Source of the DNA: Phytophthora colocasiae
Taxonomy: Eukaryota > Oomycota > Peronosporomycetes > Peronosporales > Peronosporaceae
DNA length: 64,000 nt
Direction of reading: 5' to 3'
Assembly: GCA_018806915.1 (NCBI GenBank)
Contig: JAGKQI010000098.1
Location: forward strand, 620,001 to 684,000
Positions 41,881 through 52,782 of this stretch are shown piece by piece. A program made the position numbers and the translations under genes. Under the pieces are notes generated by a model that was not told the origin of the DNA, did no database searches, and saw nothing but the letters and a program-made list of their open reading frames with translations. Position 1 is the first letter of the stretch; every line of letters starts with the position of its first letter.

Positions 41881-42811
41881 GTAACAGGTTTATTCTCTCA
41901 CTGCCAGTCAGTGGGTCGTCGCTCGTGTGCTGCGCTGGGTGGTGTGCCCAAGGATCGGGTGTCGAAGGACACTCTTCAACGTCAACTGGTCGTCTCCTGG
42001 CTCGGTTCACCGCGCCGGCTCGTTCGTCGTTCGTCAACGAAGAACTTGCCTACTTATATTAACGTATGTGAATATACACTACGCTCGTCTCTTTCGTTCG
42101 TCTCTTTCGTTCGTCTCTTTCGTTCGTGCCTGCGCTTTCAGACGTAAACGTATACAGCTTCCCTGGTTGTCCCTCAGTCCCGTGACACCTGCTTCGGGCC
42201 GTACCAATCGAACCGTTGTCCGCTATTGGCTGCCACAGACGCCACCGCCTGAGAACCCAACTCGTTCTACTGATCCGCCTGGTCGCTCAGCTATGCAGCA
42301 GCTCGCTCGCTACTGACTTCGTTCGTCGTTTAGAGCGGGTCCTCGGACTCCACTCGTGGTTGTCTCCACTTCGTTCGTCGTTTAGAGCGGTCCCGTTGGA
42401 CGCCACTCGTTGTTGTCTCAACCTTCAGTAGCTCTTAGCCACTGGCTTCGTTCGTCGTTTGTAAGCAGTTCCCTCAGGTTCCACTTGTGGTTGTCTCCAC
42501 CTTCAGCTACACTTCACTGGTCGTTCGTCGTTTGGAGTGGGTCTCGCGACTCCTTCCTACTTGGTCAATTCGCAACTGCTTCCCACCCGGTCGATTCGAG
42601 ACTAACTGTCCAGTCCGCCATTGCGTTCGTCTGGCATCCCAGTCAGTCGTAGCTTCAACGTAGGCCTGTCTGCCTGCATGTTCGCGAGCGTCTCTCTCAT
42701 TGGTGCTCCAGCGAGCCACTTCGAAGTCACTGGTAGGATTCTTCCATGCCTTGGCTGCTGTGGGACGGTAGATCCCAGATCCGCGCCCTTCTGCAAGTCA
42801 GGCATATTACA
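41880..42811 (-). repeat. Gypsy C 5' LTR
   Basis: 932 bp, twin of 32522-33453 with about three base differences noticed. Same internal 13-bp tandem and CGTTCGTCGTTT modules. Confidence 0.9.
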
Positions 42812-43024
42812 GTAGAGTTCACATCTTTTCAATGCCTAAAATATACTTAGTCCGTACCATGAAATGGGTACATTAAAAATTGACTTGGATTTTGTAATAG
42901 CAACTGCAACATTCAAATCCAACGTAAGTTAACATATATTTTGTGCAACACAACTTTAGTACACAGAACGGTCCGTTCTCCCGTTTAAGTGATGTTTTAA
43001 AACTTAGAGGATTTCTGTATTTAA
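42812..43024. other. Displaced upstream region of the HhH gene
   Basis: AT-rich, no gene. Before gypsy C inserted, this sequence lay directly upstream of the HhH gene, so it probably holds that gene's native promoter. Confidence 0.5.
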
Positions 43025-44006
43025 CCCTTCAACCCCCATATGTTGGAGCCACCAACATAATGGGTGTATAGCTCTTGAAAACCTAACCACAGCATCTATA
43101 CGCATGTTGGAGGCTCCAACATATTCAAATTTAGACTATATTTTTGTATTGGAAGCAGCTCAATACTAAAAACAAGTGGAAAAAAAGTGAGAGAGAAGTG
43201 GCGATGCACAGGGGTAGGTCGAATCGAAAGGAGAAAACCGACACAAATGGATAAAGACAGAACATTATCTGATCTGTAACGAAATACGGTGCTGTTTCCT
43301 TGCTATGTGCATCATTACTTTGCAAAGCCCTTTCTAATTCGTTAACAAAGAACATAAATTCCTGTCAATACATTTCCCATTAGATTGTACCCCCTCTAAG
43401 CGCATCACTGGCCTTGATTGTTCTCACAAGCAGGGCCCATTCTGTACATATCTTGATTTAGATTGATGGGAATAACACTACTAGTGCTGCTACTTTTGAG
43501 GAAATTATTTCAAGTGCATTATATTTTACTGTAATCTAGTGACCTTTGCATGACTGTCATATACGTCGTCTTCAGTTTGATCGTGCCAGTAAATCCAAGC
43601 ATGTCTAGCTACAGCCATATTTTTATAATAATACGTAAATACAAAGGTACATGCGTGAGGTGAGTAAGCAAGTGATGCGTTCCTTATACACTCTCTTTGT
43701 ACGACTGAGGCATGCATTTTATGAACTTGTGTTCGTGCAAAAACTTGATTTTTAATAAAAAGTGCATTTCTGAAGGTTGGATCCTCCATCATACTGGATC
43801 GTACTTGGCGATTTTGCCTACATATAGCGCAATATGTTAGAGGTCGCCCGTCTTTACACGAGAACAGAAACTGTAGTTTCCCTACCCCTCCCGCCAACAA
43901 AATCGTACTTAGAGTAGACATATACAAACATCAAGACTAATTATGTTGGTGGCTCCAACATAATGATCAAAATATACCCCTCGATTTTTTGACGGGGGTT
44001 GAAGGG
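43025..44006. mobile_element. PiggyBac-like element 2 (non-autonomous)
   Basis: 982 bp between TTAA sites at 43021-43024 and 44007-44010. Terminal inverted repeats begin CCCTTCAACCCCC at both ends. Three copies of a palindromic word lie near the ends: ATGTTGGAGCCACCAACAT (43040), ATGTTGGAGGCTCCAACAT (43104, perfect palindrome) and ATGTTGGTGGCTCCAACAT (43943). A minus ORF of 133 aa (43927-43526) has a few Cys (YCAICRQ) but no transposase signature. The element shares its end architecture, not its internal sequence, with piggyBac-like element 1. It ends 67 bp upstream of the hydrolase-fold gene start. Confidence 0.82.
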
Positions 44007-44073
44007 TTAACTTACCGCGATTCATTCCATCCTCATTATCTGACTGAACTTACGCCCTGCTCAAGGCTCAGTT

Positions 44074-45599
44074 ATGGAGATCTTCCAGGACGGAGAGCTC
44101 GAGGCAGAGGTGCGGCTACCGTCTCCTTTAGTCCCAATGTATATTACTATCTCTAACTGATTCTTCTATTCTGTCAGATGCACAAGCGGGAGCTGCACGC
44201 CAACAGCCTTGGAAGCTGGTGGAGTCTTTTTTCGGAGACGTACGAGGAGCTGGTGCAGTCCATTGCAAGTCCTGTACGTGCTGAGTACTCAGTGCAGGAA
44301 TTGGGTGATCAACAGTTCTCTATTGCAACTGTACGCAGCGAAAGTGAGGAGTTTGTACGCGAAGATTTCAATCTCCAGAACTCTCGTGGAGAACATTTGG
44401 CCTGCAGCTTTTGGCGCCGTAAAGGGGTACGAGATGCAGATCCAATCACGAAGCTTGCAAGTTCGTCTTCTTCTTCAGTGAACAGTGATGAGGAGAAAAT
44501 GTCGGCGGCTTGTTCCGCAGAGGAATCATATACTGAAAGTGTCAGCACCGACCGCAGCAGCAATTCCAGTTGGAGTAGTGAGCAGACAACACAGCAACTG
44601 AGTGTGGACCCTTGCATCATTTACTTACATGGCATGTCCAGCTCCCGCAAGGAATGTGTCTACTTGCATCGCAAAGTGTTGGCTGCGGGCTTCTCGTTGT
44701 TTGCATTGGATCTGTCGGGCTCAGGGCTTTCTGGTGGTGATCGGGTTTCATTTGGGTATTTCGAACATGACGATGTGCGGGTGGTTGTAGACTATCTTTA
44801 TGCTACGGGTCGAGCATCGGCGGTGGGGATTTGGGGTCGTGATATTGGATCAGCAGCGGCACTTTTGCATGTTAAGGAACGCATGCCTTATCGCTACGAA
44901 ACCATGACACTTTCTCGGAAGAATGCGAAGAAATTAAGTGTTGTGGAAGACAAAGAGTGTCGTCATATTATCTGCATTCCTCCATCGACAGGGCTGACGT
45001 TTCGATTCAGCAAGTATAGTGCAGTGAACGGCGACTTTGTGTTGCTTGCCATTGACAACGTCTCCATTCAGGGTCTAAACCCAGCAGCGTGCTATCGACT
45101 TATCCAACGGAGGTGTAAGGAAAACGGCGGTAAAGTACGCCTGCAAGGTTTTAAGCGATCATGTAGCAGCACTGCAAGTGATAAATTCATATTTGCGTTA
45201 ACGACCGATAGCGCCTACGGAGACATGGAGCAAGTTATCTGGGATATGCTACAGATGATCACGAAGAGTGCTGAGCGACGCAGTCTATTCTTCCCGTCGG
45301 CGATGGTCACTGCAGTGCAAAAGATTCTGGCGAATTCAATTGGCAAGGCCGGAAGATTCACCCTTCGTGACGTTCGGTTACTTGACACTGCGCCGTATTT
45401 CACACTCCCGTGTCTATTCATCAGTGCCGCAAAGAAAGATTTCTTCACACCTGAGCATGCCAGAGCACTTTTCGATAAATACGGAGGCTCGAAGAGTTAT
45501 ATTCAATCCACAGGTCAAATCGACGACAACCGACCAAATGAAGTGCTAGATACAGCAATTGCTCACTTCACCAAGAGGCTCAAACTGCTGAAGAAGTGA
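44074..45599 (+). CDS. Alpha/beta-hydrolase-fold protein without catalytic Ser
   Basis: Proposed exon 1 is 44074-44109 (MEIFQDGELEAE), with a 68-bp intron 44110-44177 (GTGCGG...CTGTCAG) and exon 2 44178-45599, giving 485 aa; a start at 44178 is the alternative. The fold is seen in IIYLHGMSSSRKE (oxyanion loop), LFALDLSGSGLSGG, and the nucleophile elbow GIWGRDIGSAAALL. The elbow has Asp where G-x-S-x-G is expected. The usual Asp-His end is also altered (FISAAKKDFF, then STGQIDDNRP, where a His is normal). A long insertion between the elbow and the C-terminal part includes FVLLAIDNVSIQGLNPAACY, PDZ-like in rhythm. A Ser-rich stretch (about 95-140) precedes the fold. It may be a non-catalytic or Asp-nucleophile member. 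Confidence 0.75.
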
Positions 45600-45732
45600 A
45601 TTTTACCACAGGTAATAACGTTAGGTGTGCATTGCAGTGAGTGTGTGATCCGTATGAAGTACATTGAGGATACATGTACTTTACCTTGTGGTATTTGTAA
45701 CCCTATTTGTATTTTGCTAATCAAACACTAAT

Positions 45733-46829
45733 ATGGCTGGAATCTTCGATCGCTACCGCTTCGGCGCCAAGCGAGAGCGTGAAGAAGACGCAGTGGTCGT
45801 CCCTCCTGCTGTAGACATTACTGTAGCTGTTAAGAAGGGCAAGAGCAAACACGAGTCTGAGAGCGAGAAAGAGGCGTTTGAGAACGGCAAATGGCAGGAA
45901 CGTTGGCATGGAATCTGCGACGACTGTTTTGAACGAGCTCAGCCTTGTGTACACTACCCAGAACATCGTCTCCGCCTTCTCATTGTCGGACATAACCCAT
46001 CCGATCATGCGTGGAAGACAGGGTACTCATATAGGTAAGTGGAGATGGTCATAGTCAATTGAATTGGGTAGTAAGCTAACAGTTTCTGGACATTCTAGCA
46101 ACCCAACGAATCGCATGTGGATGTTACTGACAGGAACGCTGTCTCCTCACTCATGGGAGGGGATTTTGCCTACCAGTGCAAGAATTCCTGAGCAGAATAT
46201 CTTGCCTCTCGTTCACGGCGTTGGCTTCACATCAATCGGCATGGAGGTGGGTACATTTTGATGTAATTGAAATTCTTTTCAAGCTAATGGTGTGTTAATA
46301 CTACTTGCAGCCTGGAAATGATGCATCAAAGTACGGCAAGAGAACAAGTATGTTGTCCTTCATGTTGTTGTCACGAGCATTAGCTGTACTGAACGACATT
46401 GTTGCATTGATAGTGGAGGCCTGGCGAGATAGTTTCTTTCAACGACTACGTCGCCACGCAGCTCAAGTCTGTCTGAACGACCACAATGAGGCCATGAAGC
46501 GTGAAAACAGCGAAGAAGCACACAAGACCAAGTGCGAGCTTCCTCACGCGCCGATACTGATCGCTTTTTCCGGCAAGCGGCAGTTCAGCTGGCTGTTCTC
46601 GCCTCCATTGTCCAAGATCGAGAACTATGGCAACCAAACACGTCTTCCACCTGGGTGGCCACACGAGCTTCGTGCAGATAGCGAGGTTTGGGTGCTCCCT
46701 AGCTCCAGTGGCCGAGCCGCCATGACAACGGCACAACGGACACTGCCCTATCAACACCTTGCAGAACGCCTTCATGAAATTCCTTGGCAACCCTCTTCAA
46801 ACGAACAATGTGTGGTGAAGCGAGAGTAG
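45733..46829 (+). CDS. TDG/Mug-type uracil/thymine-DNA glycosylase
   Basis: Base-excision repair glycosylase removing U or T opposite G. Three exons: 45733-46034, 46099-46246 and 46311-46829. Introns of 64 bp each (GTAAGT...TTCTAG and GTGGGT...TTGCAG) restore one frame of 322 aa. Family motif 1 is LIVGHNPSDHAWKTGYSY with the catalytic-loop Asn88 (GINPG in human TDG), followed after splicing by SNPTNRMWMLLTGTLSP. The middle has HGVGFTSIGMEPGNDASKYG and ILIAFSGKRQF. Motif 2 is WVLPSSSGRAAM (from residue 277), matching the VMPSSSAR loop that wedges the flipped base. Its 3' end faces the pseudokinase gene with only 14 bp between stop codons. Confidence 0.87.
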
Positions 46830-46843
46830 CATGTTGATATAGT

Positions 46844-48892
46844 TTACTTGGAAATCATGCTCAAGACCTCACTTATCGTCGGTCGCTCGGACGGCTCGTA
46901 CGCGAGACACCGCAGCGTCCATTCTCGGAAGTTAGCAGGTGCATCTTCTGCAGGTGAAGGCTTTAAACGCTGTGCAACTACCTCAGTGGCAATGAAAATA
47001 TCGGCCATAGTTTGTCCACGCTCCTCCGCTACTTGTTCGTACAACTTGCTGCGCGACGAAACCTCGCAGAAAATTACACCAAGCGCGTAAATCTCGGCAG
47101 CTGCTGTGATCTCCTCACCCTTGAGCAGCTCTGGAGCTCGGTTTGCGATATCTCCATTTCCAAACGACCGTACAGGCACTAAATCCTTCCGAAGGCTCAA
47201 TGCGTAGTCGAAAATGTCAAGCTTACAAGTGAGTTGCGCGTCAACAAGAACGCTCCTGGTCGTCAAATTCTGAGACAAAAAACTGCCTTGGATTGAGCGG
47301 ATGAAGTCCAGTCCCAAGCAAACTTCCTTGCTCATTTGAAGACGCTGAGACCACGGCAACTCGACCTTTTCATCTGCCAGCACCGCTTTTAGGCTGCCCT
47401 TGGCCATGTGCTCCACCACGATCAGCACTTCTTCGCGATCAGTCCAGCTGGATCCCAGGAAGGTCACAATGTTATCGTGTCGAAGCGGAGCGTAAGATAA
47501 CCGGACCGCATTCAGGCCCTCAATGTCCATGGCTAATTCGCGAGGCAAAAACTTCAGTGCAACAACTTTCATGTCCTGGTACTCGCCGAGCCACAGTCCC
47601 TGAATGCCTAGTTTCTTGTGCATTATCACTTGATCCTTTCCAAGGTCCATGTCCGCTAGGACCCTCTCATTCCCTGACGGTCGAAGCTCTGATTCCGTCT
47701 CGCTCCTGCGATCTTCAGTCGTGCGACCCTCACTCCTGCGACCTCCAAGCAGATCATCCTCGCGGTTGGTGAAAGTCAGCCGTTCGTCGACAAACTTGCT
47801 CGCCTTCCTCTTAAACTTACGGAAGATGGACAGGACCACTACAATAATCACAGTGCACGCACACGCGAGTACAATCGCAGTGATGGATAGAGCACCATGA
47901 GAACTGTTAGAGCTGCTGGCCGACTGCGTTTCAAGAGATCCAGTAGCTTGTGCGTTACTACTGGAGCTATCAGCGCTTCCACTTTGGACAGAGGTAGCCG
48001 AAGTATCATCGTTCACAATGCAAATTGACAGTTCGCCAAAGGTTTCTTCCTTCACACACGACGACGATCCACTTGCCGACGCATCCACTCCATTTCCAGT
48101 AGCTCGGAAGTCCGTAATGTTAGACAGTTGCGCAAATTCATCTGCCGTCAATTCAATAGGTCCTGAGATCGTATTGTGCTCCAAGATCCTACAAGGCAAA
48201 AAAAGCGTCAGATATAACCACATTAACCACTGCATCATCATCAAAACTTACAATGTCGTAACTACCGGAGTCAAACCCAGCACCGCAGTGGGGAACGATA
48301 AGTTACTGTTACGAATCACCACCTGTTGGATCGTTATCGTCTTCCCCAGTTCCAAAGTGTCCACCGTCGCCTTGTCAAAAATGAGTTGGTTTAGATCCAC
48401 CCCCGCAGGGAGCCACTGGTCCTGGAACGATGTCTTCATGCCGTCCACATGAACCTGTACCAGTCCACTGAGATCTGCTAGTGCGTCTGCTCCAAAGACC
48501 AGCGACAGATCTACACTGTCTAATGGCGTCGAGTCCGCCTGCACTAAAAGCTGCGAGACAGCAACATCCATCGCATCGAAAAGCTGTATGTCCACCTGCA
48601 CGGTCTGGTCGGTGGCACTAGTCCCTGACAGCATCTCCGACAGAGGTTTACTCCAGTTGTTGAGTGTCCACTCACCCCCAGTCACATACGAGTCTAAAGT
48701 GACAGGCGAGAGGTCTTGTGGCTTCGTCAACAAGTCAGTCAGAGCAGCGGACGAGAGCTCCAGAGGGACCAGCGTCTGACCAGAGGCGAGAACACTCGTG
48801 TTGCCTGTATGGGAGAGCACGAGGCGCTCAATAGCAGACGCTCCGAGCGCCTGGAGCAACAGAGCGACACACGCGAAGCAACGGCGTGTCAT
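46844..48892 (-). CDS. Receptor-like TKL pseudokinase
   Basis: Exon 1 48892-48252, intron 48251-48189 (63 bp, GTAAGT...TTGTAG), exon 2 48188-46844; 661 aa. The ATG at 48892 gives a signal peptide (MTRRCFACVALLLQALGASA). The ectodomain is leucine-rich-like (LSGLVQVHVDGMKTSF, LILEHNTISG) and Ser-rich near the membrane. The single TM is ITAIVLACACTVIIVVVLSI. The cytoplasmic domain is a TKL fold: VVALKFLPREL keeps the Lys and LVVEHMAKGSL-like hinge, but the HRD loop reads FLSQNLTTRSVLVD and DFG reads DIFDYALS, and the Gly-rich loop is absent. It should be catalytically dead and act as a scaffold or co-receptor. Confidence 0.82.
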
Positions 48893-49798
48893 GCCTTCTC
48901 TAGAATGGCGAAGCGTAGGGTACATGAGGTTATGAGATATACCGATGGGAAATGGTTTTACCGGTATGCTATACATGTTTTTTGTGGAAGTGGACAGGCG
49001 TCGTGCCTTTCGTGCTTGAGCATGGGCGGGGCTAGGAATCCTTTACATCGCAGGCACAAAAGTTTTGGCTGGTGCGACGCGAAAATGATGAGGGCGGAAT
49101 GATCGGTTGTTTGTCATGGAGTTGACAATGTTGTGCAGTGTCGGGGTCAGTACATGCGTAGTAATAGATAAAGTTGCCAGTAAGGGCGTGGTGCTTTTTT
49201 CCTTGGAAGTTGATGAGAAGAAAGATGGAGCATGCGACGTACTAGTTAAGATAAAGAAAGATACATGTGCATGTATGGAGCTACGTTTGACGCTGGAGAA
49301 GCTTCCTCAGGAAAGCACTGTGATCTGCAGACCCACATAACGGACCGGATACTCGTGCAGCGAAAGACCCTCAAAAAATTGTGATCTCCATCCTGGAGTC
49401 TCGCTCTCTCCGAGGTGTGGCGTCCAACAACATCGCTCTGCACATTCTGCAGCCACCCACCTTTTGCAGACGAGTCCTCTAGATCATATTCAACTCACAC
49501 CCAGCCTGGGTGAACCTAACGATATACTCAGATTAGAGATCAGACATTAGAGGACTGCGCAAGTCGACCTTGCGTTTAAATATTCATCGTTGTGGTAGAC
49601 CATAGCTGGCTGGTTCCTCGTCGACTTCTGTTGTTTGGTTTTGTGGCTCTACATGTAGCATTATGATAGCATTATGATTGCAGCTCGTCAGTAAAAATGA
49701 GTGCTGCGGTACTGTACCGGTACAAACCGCTAACCAGACCTATCGAGTGGAATACCTCTTCTTCATATGCCATTCAACAGTCTCAGTAGCACCTTAAC
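48893..49798. other. Intergenic region upstream of the pseudokinase
   Basis: No convincing gene. A plus ORF at 49107-49340 (77 aa) has no recognisable features. The left part should hold the pseudokinase promoter. Confidence 0.5.
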
Positions 49799-49800
49799 TA

Positions 49801-51478
49801 CAGACAACGACACAAAAACTCGTCGTACACAAAACTCGGGATCTCAAGATGTGCCCATACAAAAATCGAACCAATCAAATCACGGCATTGTCTTCGTTGT
49901 TTACCAATTAAAAAAAAAATATGGATGGACGCCAACAAAACGCTGGTTCAGGACCGCAAACTATAGCATTTCGAGAAGGTCGTAATGACACGCAAGCAGA
50001 GGACATACACCGTAAAAGAAAAACTTGCTTCCATTGCCCGTATCGAGGCGATCGGGTTGCCCGAGGCCATTGACGAACTTGGCTATCCACCCGCATCGGT
50101 GGACAGTTGGTGGCGAGCTCGCGAAAGGCTGCGCGCCTTCAAGGGGGACAAGCTGTCGAAGACGACAAAGGGGCAGGGACGAAAGGAGAGCTTTCCTTTC
50201 ACACCTGCCCTGGTGACTTTCATGAAGGACATTCGACGAGATGAAGAGGTATATTTAATTCTTTATTTTTTTTAAAACTTTGTTTGACAACCTGTTTGTG
50301 TGCTACCAGTGGCTTACGACTTCAATTATGATAGGTTTCATTGAAGAAAACTACAGTGATTGGCTTGAGAATTACCAGAAAGATAAAACATCTAAGCTTA
50401 GCTGCCGAAGGGCGCTTGAGCGCTTGTTGCAGCGCACTGCCAAACGGTAAATATTTTTGCGTATTTTTTTATAATATTTTTAAATTGCCCAATATTAATA
50501 TTTTCTTTTAGGTATGGGTTTTCAACTCAAAAAGCACAAGAAACTAAGCTGCCTTCTGCAGACTTACTTCAGATTAAAACAGACTTTTCGATAGCGTTTT
50601 GGGCAAGATACAATTCCACTCTCCATCCGAGATTTACAACGTTGACGAGACTGCAATAAATTTTGACATGCCACCAGCGAGGACTTGGGGCATCAAAGGA
50701 AGAAAGGGTTCGGCAAAAGTCAGAGACTTGTCCAAACATTCAGGGCGGATGACTGCTGTTCTCACTATTCGAGCTGACGGTTAGTTTTTATTTTTATTTT
50801 CTTTTAACAATTCTAAAGTTATATTTTTGTGTATTAGAAAAAAAAACCTTCCATTCTTTTCATTTTGCGAGGCTAACTAGGAGGTAGAGAGTTGAAGGAA
50901 CTACAGACCTTTCCAAAGGAGCACTACTACACGGTGCAGGAGGCAGGGTGGATGGACGCAGTAGGATGGAAGTTTTATGCTAAGGAGCTGCTAAAATATG
51001 CAGTAGATGGCCCAGCGCTGCTGCTGGTCGACAACTTCGACAGCCATGTGTCTGAGGAAGGAGTGCGCGTTGTGGCAGAAGAAGCATGTGCGACAGTAGT
51101 CCCATTGCCCCCCAAAAGCACTTCGGTGTGCCAACCGCTGGATGTAGGGGTGATGGGACCACTAAAAGCAAGGATTCGAGGTGCCTACACTCCTAAAAGA
51201 GGGCTTTCTGTCCCAGAAAAACGTCTTATTGCTGTTAAAGCCACAATTAAGGCGTGGGAGGCGTTTCCAGCAGACCAAGTAATTCGTAGCTTTACACACA
51301 GCAATTCCTAGGTTGGAGACTGCAATTGTTTAATCTACTAAAACAAGTCCATTTTTTGCACATATTGAAGTTTATGTTAACCAATCAAAATATAGATGTC
51401 AACGAGCCCGAGTTTTTGTGTCAAATTTTTTGAATGGAAAGCTGAACTGATTTCCCCGAGTTTTTGTGTCGTTGTCTG
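49801..51478 (+). mobile_element. Pogo-like (Tc1/mariner superfamily) DNA transposon
   Basis: 1,678 bp bounded by TA at 49799-49800 and 51479-51480, with perfect terminal inverted repeats of 22 bp starting CAGACAACGACACAAAAACT. The CAG start and TA target are typical of pogo elements. A second copy of the inner repeat (CCGAGTTTTTGTGTC) lies near 51408, so the right end is partly duplicated. It holds one multi-exon transposase in plus orientation. Confidence 0.88.
49985..51311 (+). pseudogene. Pogo-like transposase, intron-containing and broken
   Basis: Exon 1 (49985-50248) encodes an HTH region (YTVKEKLASIARIEAIGLPE). Exon 2 (50310-50446) and exon 3 (from 50512) follow after AT-rich introns with GT...AG ends (GTATAT...TACCAG; GTAAAT...TTTTAG). 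The DDE domain has IYNVDETAINFDMPPARTWG (first Asp), LLLVDNFDSHVSEEG (second) and PPKSTSVCQPLDVGVMGPLK (third). A third intron begins at 50779 (GTTAGT). Breaks: a frame change near 50600 just before IYNVDET and an in-frame TAA near 50877 in LRG*LGGREL. The catalytic acids survive, but the reading frame does not. Confidence 0.82.
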
Positions 51479-51480
51479 TA

Positions 51481-51588
51481 TCGCTATAGCTATCCTAGAT
51501 ACGCTTGGGCCTATTCCATCCACCAAATGCAGGACCGCTGGCGGACAGATCTCCCCGAAGGCTTCGCCGGAAAACGCATGGGGAAGCT
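51481..51588 (-). other. Downstream flank of the Fanzor-like gene (possible guide-RNA region)
   Basis: 108 bp between the Fanzor-like stop and the pogo insertion. It contains a self-complementary stretch (GGCGAAGCCTTCGGGG on the minus strand). In known Fanzor/TnpB loci the guide (omega) RNA derives from the 3' end of the gene and this flank. Assignment here is only positional. Confidence 0.25.
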
Positions 51589-52760
51589 CTACATGAGCAG
51601 TCCCATGTTCTTATGAAAGATGTTCATGGCTGCATTCACGTCTCTGTCGAAGACAGCAAGGCAACTCGCGCAGTAATACACCGCGCTGCCTTCCAGATGA
51701 TCTTTGACTGTTCCGCATCCCGAACAAGTATTGGAGTCCACTCCTCTTCGCTCACGTACAGCCGCTCACCTACACGCTCCATCTTGTCCGTTAACAGCGG
51801 GCTTGAGCCAGCATCGCTCTAGCTGTAGGGCTACGGATCTTCCTCTGTTGGTCGGTGCTACGTCAGGTGTAGCATCTGCTGCTACTTCCTGCGTGTACCG
51901 GACCACCATTTCCGAAGTTTGGAATGACGGGAGAAGAACACCTCGGTAGTGCGTAGCTAACCAACTCGAAACCTTGTGGTGCATGTCAGCAACACAACGG
52001 GTAACATTGCGGGCGCCGTAACGAATATGCCTGCGTAGCCGATATCGAAGACGATGATCGCAAGACTTCCGGGGTTTAGTCCCAGATTTTGGCTCCGAAT
52101 TATCTTGGGGTTCAACTCGTTCTTTAGCCACATTCGCCAGCTGAGCTAGGGTCGACTTCTTCTTGTTGATTGCCTAAAAAAACGGCTCCGCAAGAATCGG
52201 TGAGAATCTGTCTTCGACAATGTACGGCCGTTCGGGTCGTACATTACGACGAAGTTGCGCACCCCCGGGTCAATTGCGCATGCACGCTTGTTGAATGTCT
52301 GCAGGAGCTTTCGGACATGCGGAACGATCAATAGATCTCGCCTTCACGGATGTGCTGAAGACAAACCGACGCAGACAGCTCTGGTAGACGTTTGTGGATA
52401 GCTATCTCTTCATCCCTGGCCAGGCCGAAGAATGTGGGGTGGAAGCGAACTCGCCGCTCTCCTTCTACATCGACTGCCCTGATCGATCGGCTCCTGATCT
52501 CTATCGTGTTTGAAGGATCAAACTAATTAAATTTGGGGTACGTTGCCTTCTCGCATTGGGCTTTCGTGTTGAAAATTAGTGCACGCGATGCCTTTACGGC
52601 TTTTCTGAAGTCTTGGAATGCAGAATCCCGCACCTTGTCGTTCACCATTCGGAGGCAAGCTAAAGTACGCCTGTTGTTGCAGAAAAACTTTGCCATTTGC
52701 TTTATACGGGCGGAGCTTAAGCATCAGCTCGCTTGTTCTTCCTTGAGAGTGCTACCATCT
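51589..52760 (-). pseudogene. Fanzor/TnpB-like nuclease gene (OrfB-IS605 family), decayed
   Basis: Eukaryotic relative of TnpB, the RNA-guided nuclease of IS200/IS605. Pieces in order on the minus strand: KVRDSAFQDFRKAVKASRAL with SNTIEIRSRSIRAVDVEGER and FHPTFFGLARDEE (about 52665-52330; N-terminal domain, one TAG after YPKFN). Then CAIDPGVRNFVVMYDPNGR (52331-52146; RuvC-I Asp in the DPG motif). Then HHKVSSWLATHYRGVLLPSF, then QTSEMV (52131-51766), VGERLYVSEE, a zinc ribbon CSGCG...YYCASC, and the RuvC-III motif DRDVNAAMNIFHKNMGLLM ending at 51589. At least three frame breaks and two stops. The order and motifs are diagnostic; the copy is dead as read. Confidence 0.8.
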
Positions 52761-52782
52761 TGTTGTAAATTGCCAGGTTAGT

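Larger units (their letters stand above)
32522..42811 (-). mobile_element. Gypsy C: Ty3/gypsy LTR retrotransposon with 932-bp LTRs
   Basis: 10.3-kb minus-strand element bounded by 932-bp LTRs (32522-33453 and 41880-42811, about three differences seen by eye). Element order is 5' LTR, gag, zinc knuckles, protease, RT, RNase H, integrase, PPT (GGAGTGGATGGAGGCG, 33469-33454), 3' LTR. The reading frame is broken many times in gag and pol despite the near-identical LTRs, so the copy was probably made in trans from a defective template, or the sequence contains indel errors. Confidence 0.9.

Noticed and set aside
43526..43927. 133-aa minus-strand ORF as a host gene
   Set aside because: Entirely inside piggyBac-like element 2, AT-rich, no domain; the few Cys residues do not fit the piggyBac C-terminal finger.
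49107..49340. 77-aa plus-strand ORF
   Set aside because: No motif, no splice or homology support; kept as intergenic.
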